Notes under the pieces: model-generated
Told to the model about the DNA's origin: nothing
What the model saw: the letters and a program-made list of their open reading frames with translations, nothing else
Database searches by the model: none
Made by a program: the position numbers and the translations under genes
Shown: positions 41,917-42,767 of the stretch, in pieces
How the letters are laid out: every line of letters starts with the position of its first letter
Numbering within the stretch: position 1 is the first letter of the stretch
Source of the DNA: an uncultured Collinsella sp.
GTDB taxonomy: Bacteria > Actinomycetota > Coriobacteriia > Coriobacteriales > Coriobacteriaceae
Direction of reading: 5' to 3'
Length of the DNA stretch: 42,767 nt
NCBI GenBank assembly: GCA_900541025.1
Contig: UQIL01000021.1
Span: 1-42,767 of the forward strand

Positions 41917-42550
41917 CGGCCTCCTCCTTATCCGGAGTATCTATAAACCCGTGGCATGCAAGCCATGAGTCAAGCTGCTCAAAGAGCGAATTATCGGCTG
42001 CCGAATTATCAATCACCGTTGTAGCGAGATTGCACAGCGCAGACTCATCGGGCTGGCAAGCAGAACGGGCATCGAAATCAGATGGCTCCATGCCACGTTG
42101 AATAGCGCGCTCGCGACGAACTGACAAAGGGGCGCTAATGACCAGAATTTCATCAGCCAAGCCAAATGCATCCTCAAAACCAGTCGGAGCAGAAACCTCG
42201 ACCACCGCAAAGGGATAACGGGGAGATGAAACCGTACAACAAACCGGATCGAGAATCCTAAGCGAAAGCTGTTCAATCAGAACGGGATGCACGATGCCAT
42301 TGAGCCGTGCGACCGAATCAGGAGAAGCGAAAGCTCGAGAAGCGAGGATGCTGCGGCGAATGCCGCCTTCCTCATCCAAAATGTCCCAACCGAATTCATC
42401 CGCGAGTGCATTGACGATATCAGAGCCCGGCACATACAGCGATTTTGCAAGCTCATCCAGATCGATTAGCATAGCGCCACGAGATTCGAAATAGCGGCAG
42501 GCAGTCGACTTACCCGAAGCAATATTGCCCAAGACAAATACGGTAAACAT
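41909..42550 (-). CDS. coaE: Dephospho-CoA kinase
   Basis: Phosphorylates dephospho-CoA in the last step of CoA synthesis. P-loop GNIASGKST (residues 8-16), DLDELAKSLYVPGS, the lid and CoA region, and RRERAIQRGM near residue 146 fit the family. The 213-residue length is normal. The sequence is rather diverged (for example GNIASGKS where GGIGSGKS is common), so I hold this a little below certain. The start ATG at 42550 has GGAGGG four bases upstream. It precedes the transglycosylase with a coupled 8-base overlap. In many actinobacteria coaE also lies just before uvrB, usually after rpsA. Confidence 0.85.
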   Translation of the reverse strand: MFTVFVLGNIASGKSTACRYFESRGAMLIDLDELAKSLYVPGSDIVNALADEFGWDILDEEGGIRRSILASRAFASPDSVARLNGIVHPVLIEQLSLRILDPVCCTVSSPRYPFAVVEVSAPTGFEDAFGLADEILVISAPLSVRRERAIQRGMEPSDFDARSACQPDESALCNLATTVIDNSAADNSLFEQLDSWLACHGFIDTPDKEEADA

Positions 42551-42676
42551 CAAGCCCTCCCTAACGCCAATGCGAGTAATTATCGCTCAAATACACTAGA
42601 AGGACTCAAAATACAGCCAAAGAGTAAGAGCGCATACGGGGGAGCTAGGTCCCAAAGCACAACGTGTATACAACGC

Positions 42677-42707
42677 AAAAAGGGGGAGGCCGCGAGGCCT
42701 CCCCCTT
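42677..42707 (-). terminator. Strong terminator of a gene beyond the right edge
   Basis: A perfect 10-bp stem GGGGGAGGCC / GGCCTCCCCC with a 4-base loop is followed on the minus strand by T5. It ends a minus-strand transcript coming from outside the window. The 60 bases to its right (42708-42767) are too short to identify; one minus-strand frame ends in TGA a few bases before the hairpin. Confidence 0.88.
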
Positions 42708-42767
42708 CTCAATTCAAGCGCACGGCTCGGTGCCGTCCACCGGTCAGCGGCGCCCTGGCCTCCCACG

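Noticed and set aside
42708..42767. Possible 3' end of a further gene or RNA at the right edge
   Set aside because: Sixty bases are not enough to identify a product. One minus-strand frame ends in TGA before the terminator, but it matches no C-terminus I recognise.
1..42767. CRISPR arrays, tRNA or rRNA genes
   Set aside because: No regularly spaced direct repeats and no tRNA-like T-loop sequences (GTTCGANTC with matching arms) were found by eye in the intergenic regions.

Overview
The window looks like chromosomal DNA of a Gram-positive, gut-type actinobacterium of the class Coriobacteriia, most likely Collinsella. This is an inference from gene content, moderately high GC and an actinobacterial gene order; no rRNA or tRNA gene is present to confirm it. 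About 28 genes are readable. Most lie on the minus strand, plus a four-gene plus-strand block at 32.8-39.0 kb.

Layout from left to right. (1) 1-1.2 kb: the 3' part of an IS110-family transposase carrying an extra C-terminal helix-turn-helix. (2) 1.2-7.2 kb: a complete peptide ABC operon, transcribed oppA-B-C-D-F. (3) 7.5-12.6 kb: secG and the lower-glycolysis genes gap-pgk-tpiA-gpmI. (4) 12.8-14.6 kb: rapZ and whiA. (5) 14.7-25.2 kb: a nine-gene sialic-acid operon. It encodes a Dpp-type ABC importer (binding protein, permease, permease-ATPase fusion, ATPase), two acetyl-xylan-esterase-like hydrolases (one lacking its catalytic serine), N-acetylneuraminate lyase, ROK kinase and NanE epimerase. 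(6) 25.5-32.7 kb: uvrC, murJ, ybaK and uvrA. (7) 32.9-39.0 kb, plus strand: an LTA-synthase-like enzyme, an Mrp-type ATPase and two flavoproteins. (8) 39.0-42.6 kb: uvrB, a lytic transglycosylase and coaE.

Read right to left, coaE-uvrB-uvrA-uvrC-rapZ-whiA-gap-pgk-tpiA-secG is the classical actinobacterial order. Here it is opened at defined points by the plus-strand block, murJ-ybaK, the sialic-acid operon and gpmI, and yvcK is missing between rapZ and whiA. All three excinuclease subunits sit within 16 kb.

The sialic-acid operon is the most interesting part. Its proposed logic is import of sialic acid or sialosides, removal of O-acetyl groups, cleavage to ManNAc plus pyruvate, phosphorylation, and epimerisation to GlcNAc-6-P. 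No regulator, sialidase, nagA or nagB lies in the window, so those steps must be encoded elsewhere. Its promoter carries a perfect 21-nt dyad framed by a second 10-bp inverted repeat. Every spaced gene junction inside the operon holds a hairpin. Two of these, of 98 and 106 nt, are strikingly symmetric palindromic elements with matched internal loops, and I cannot assign them to a known family.
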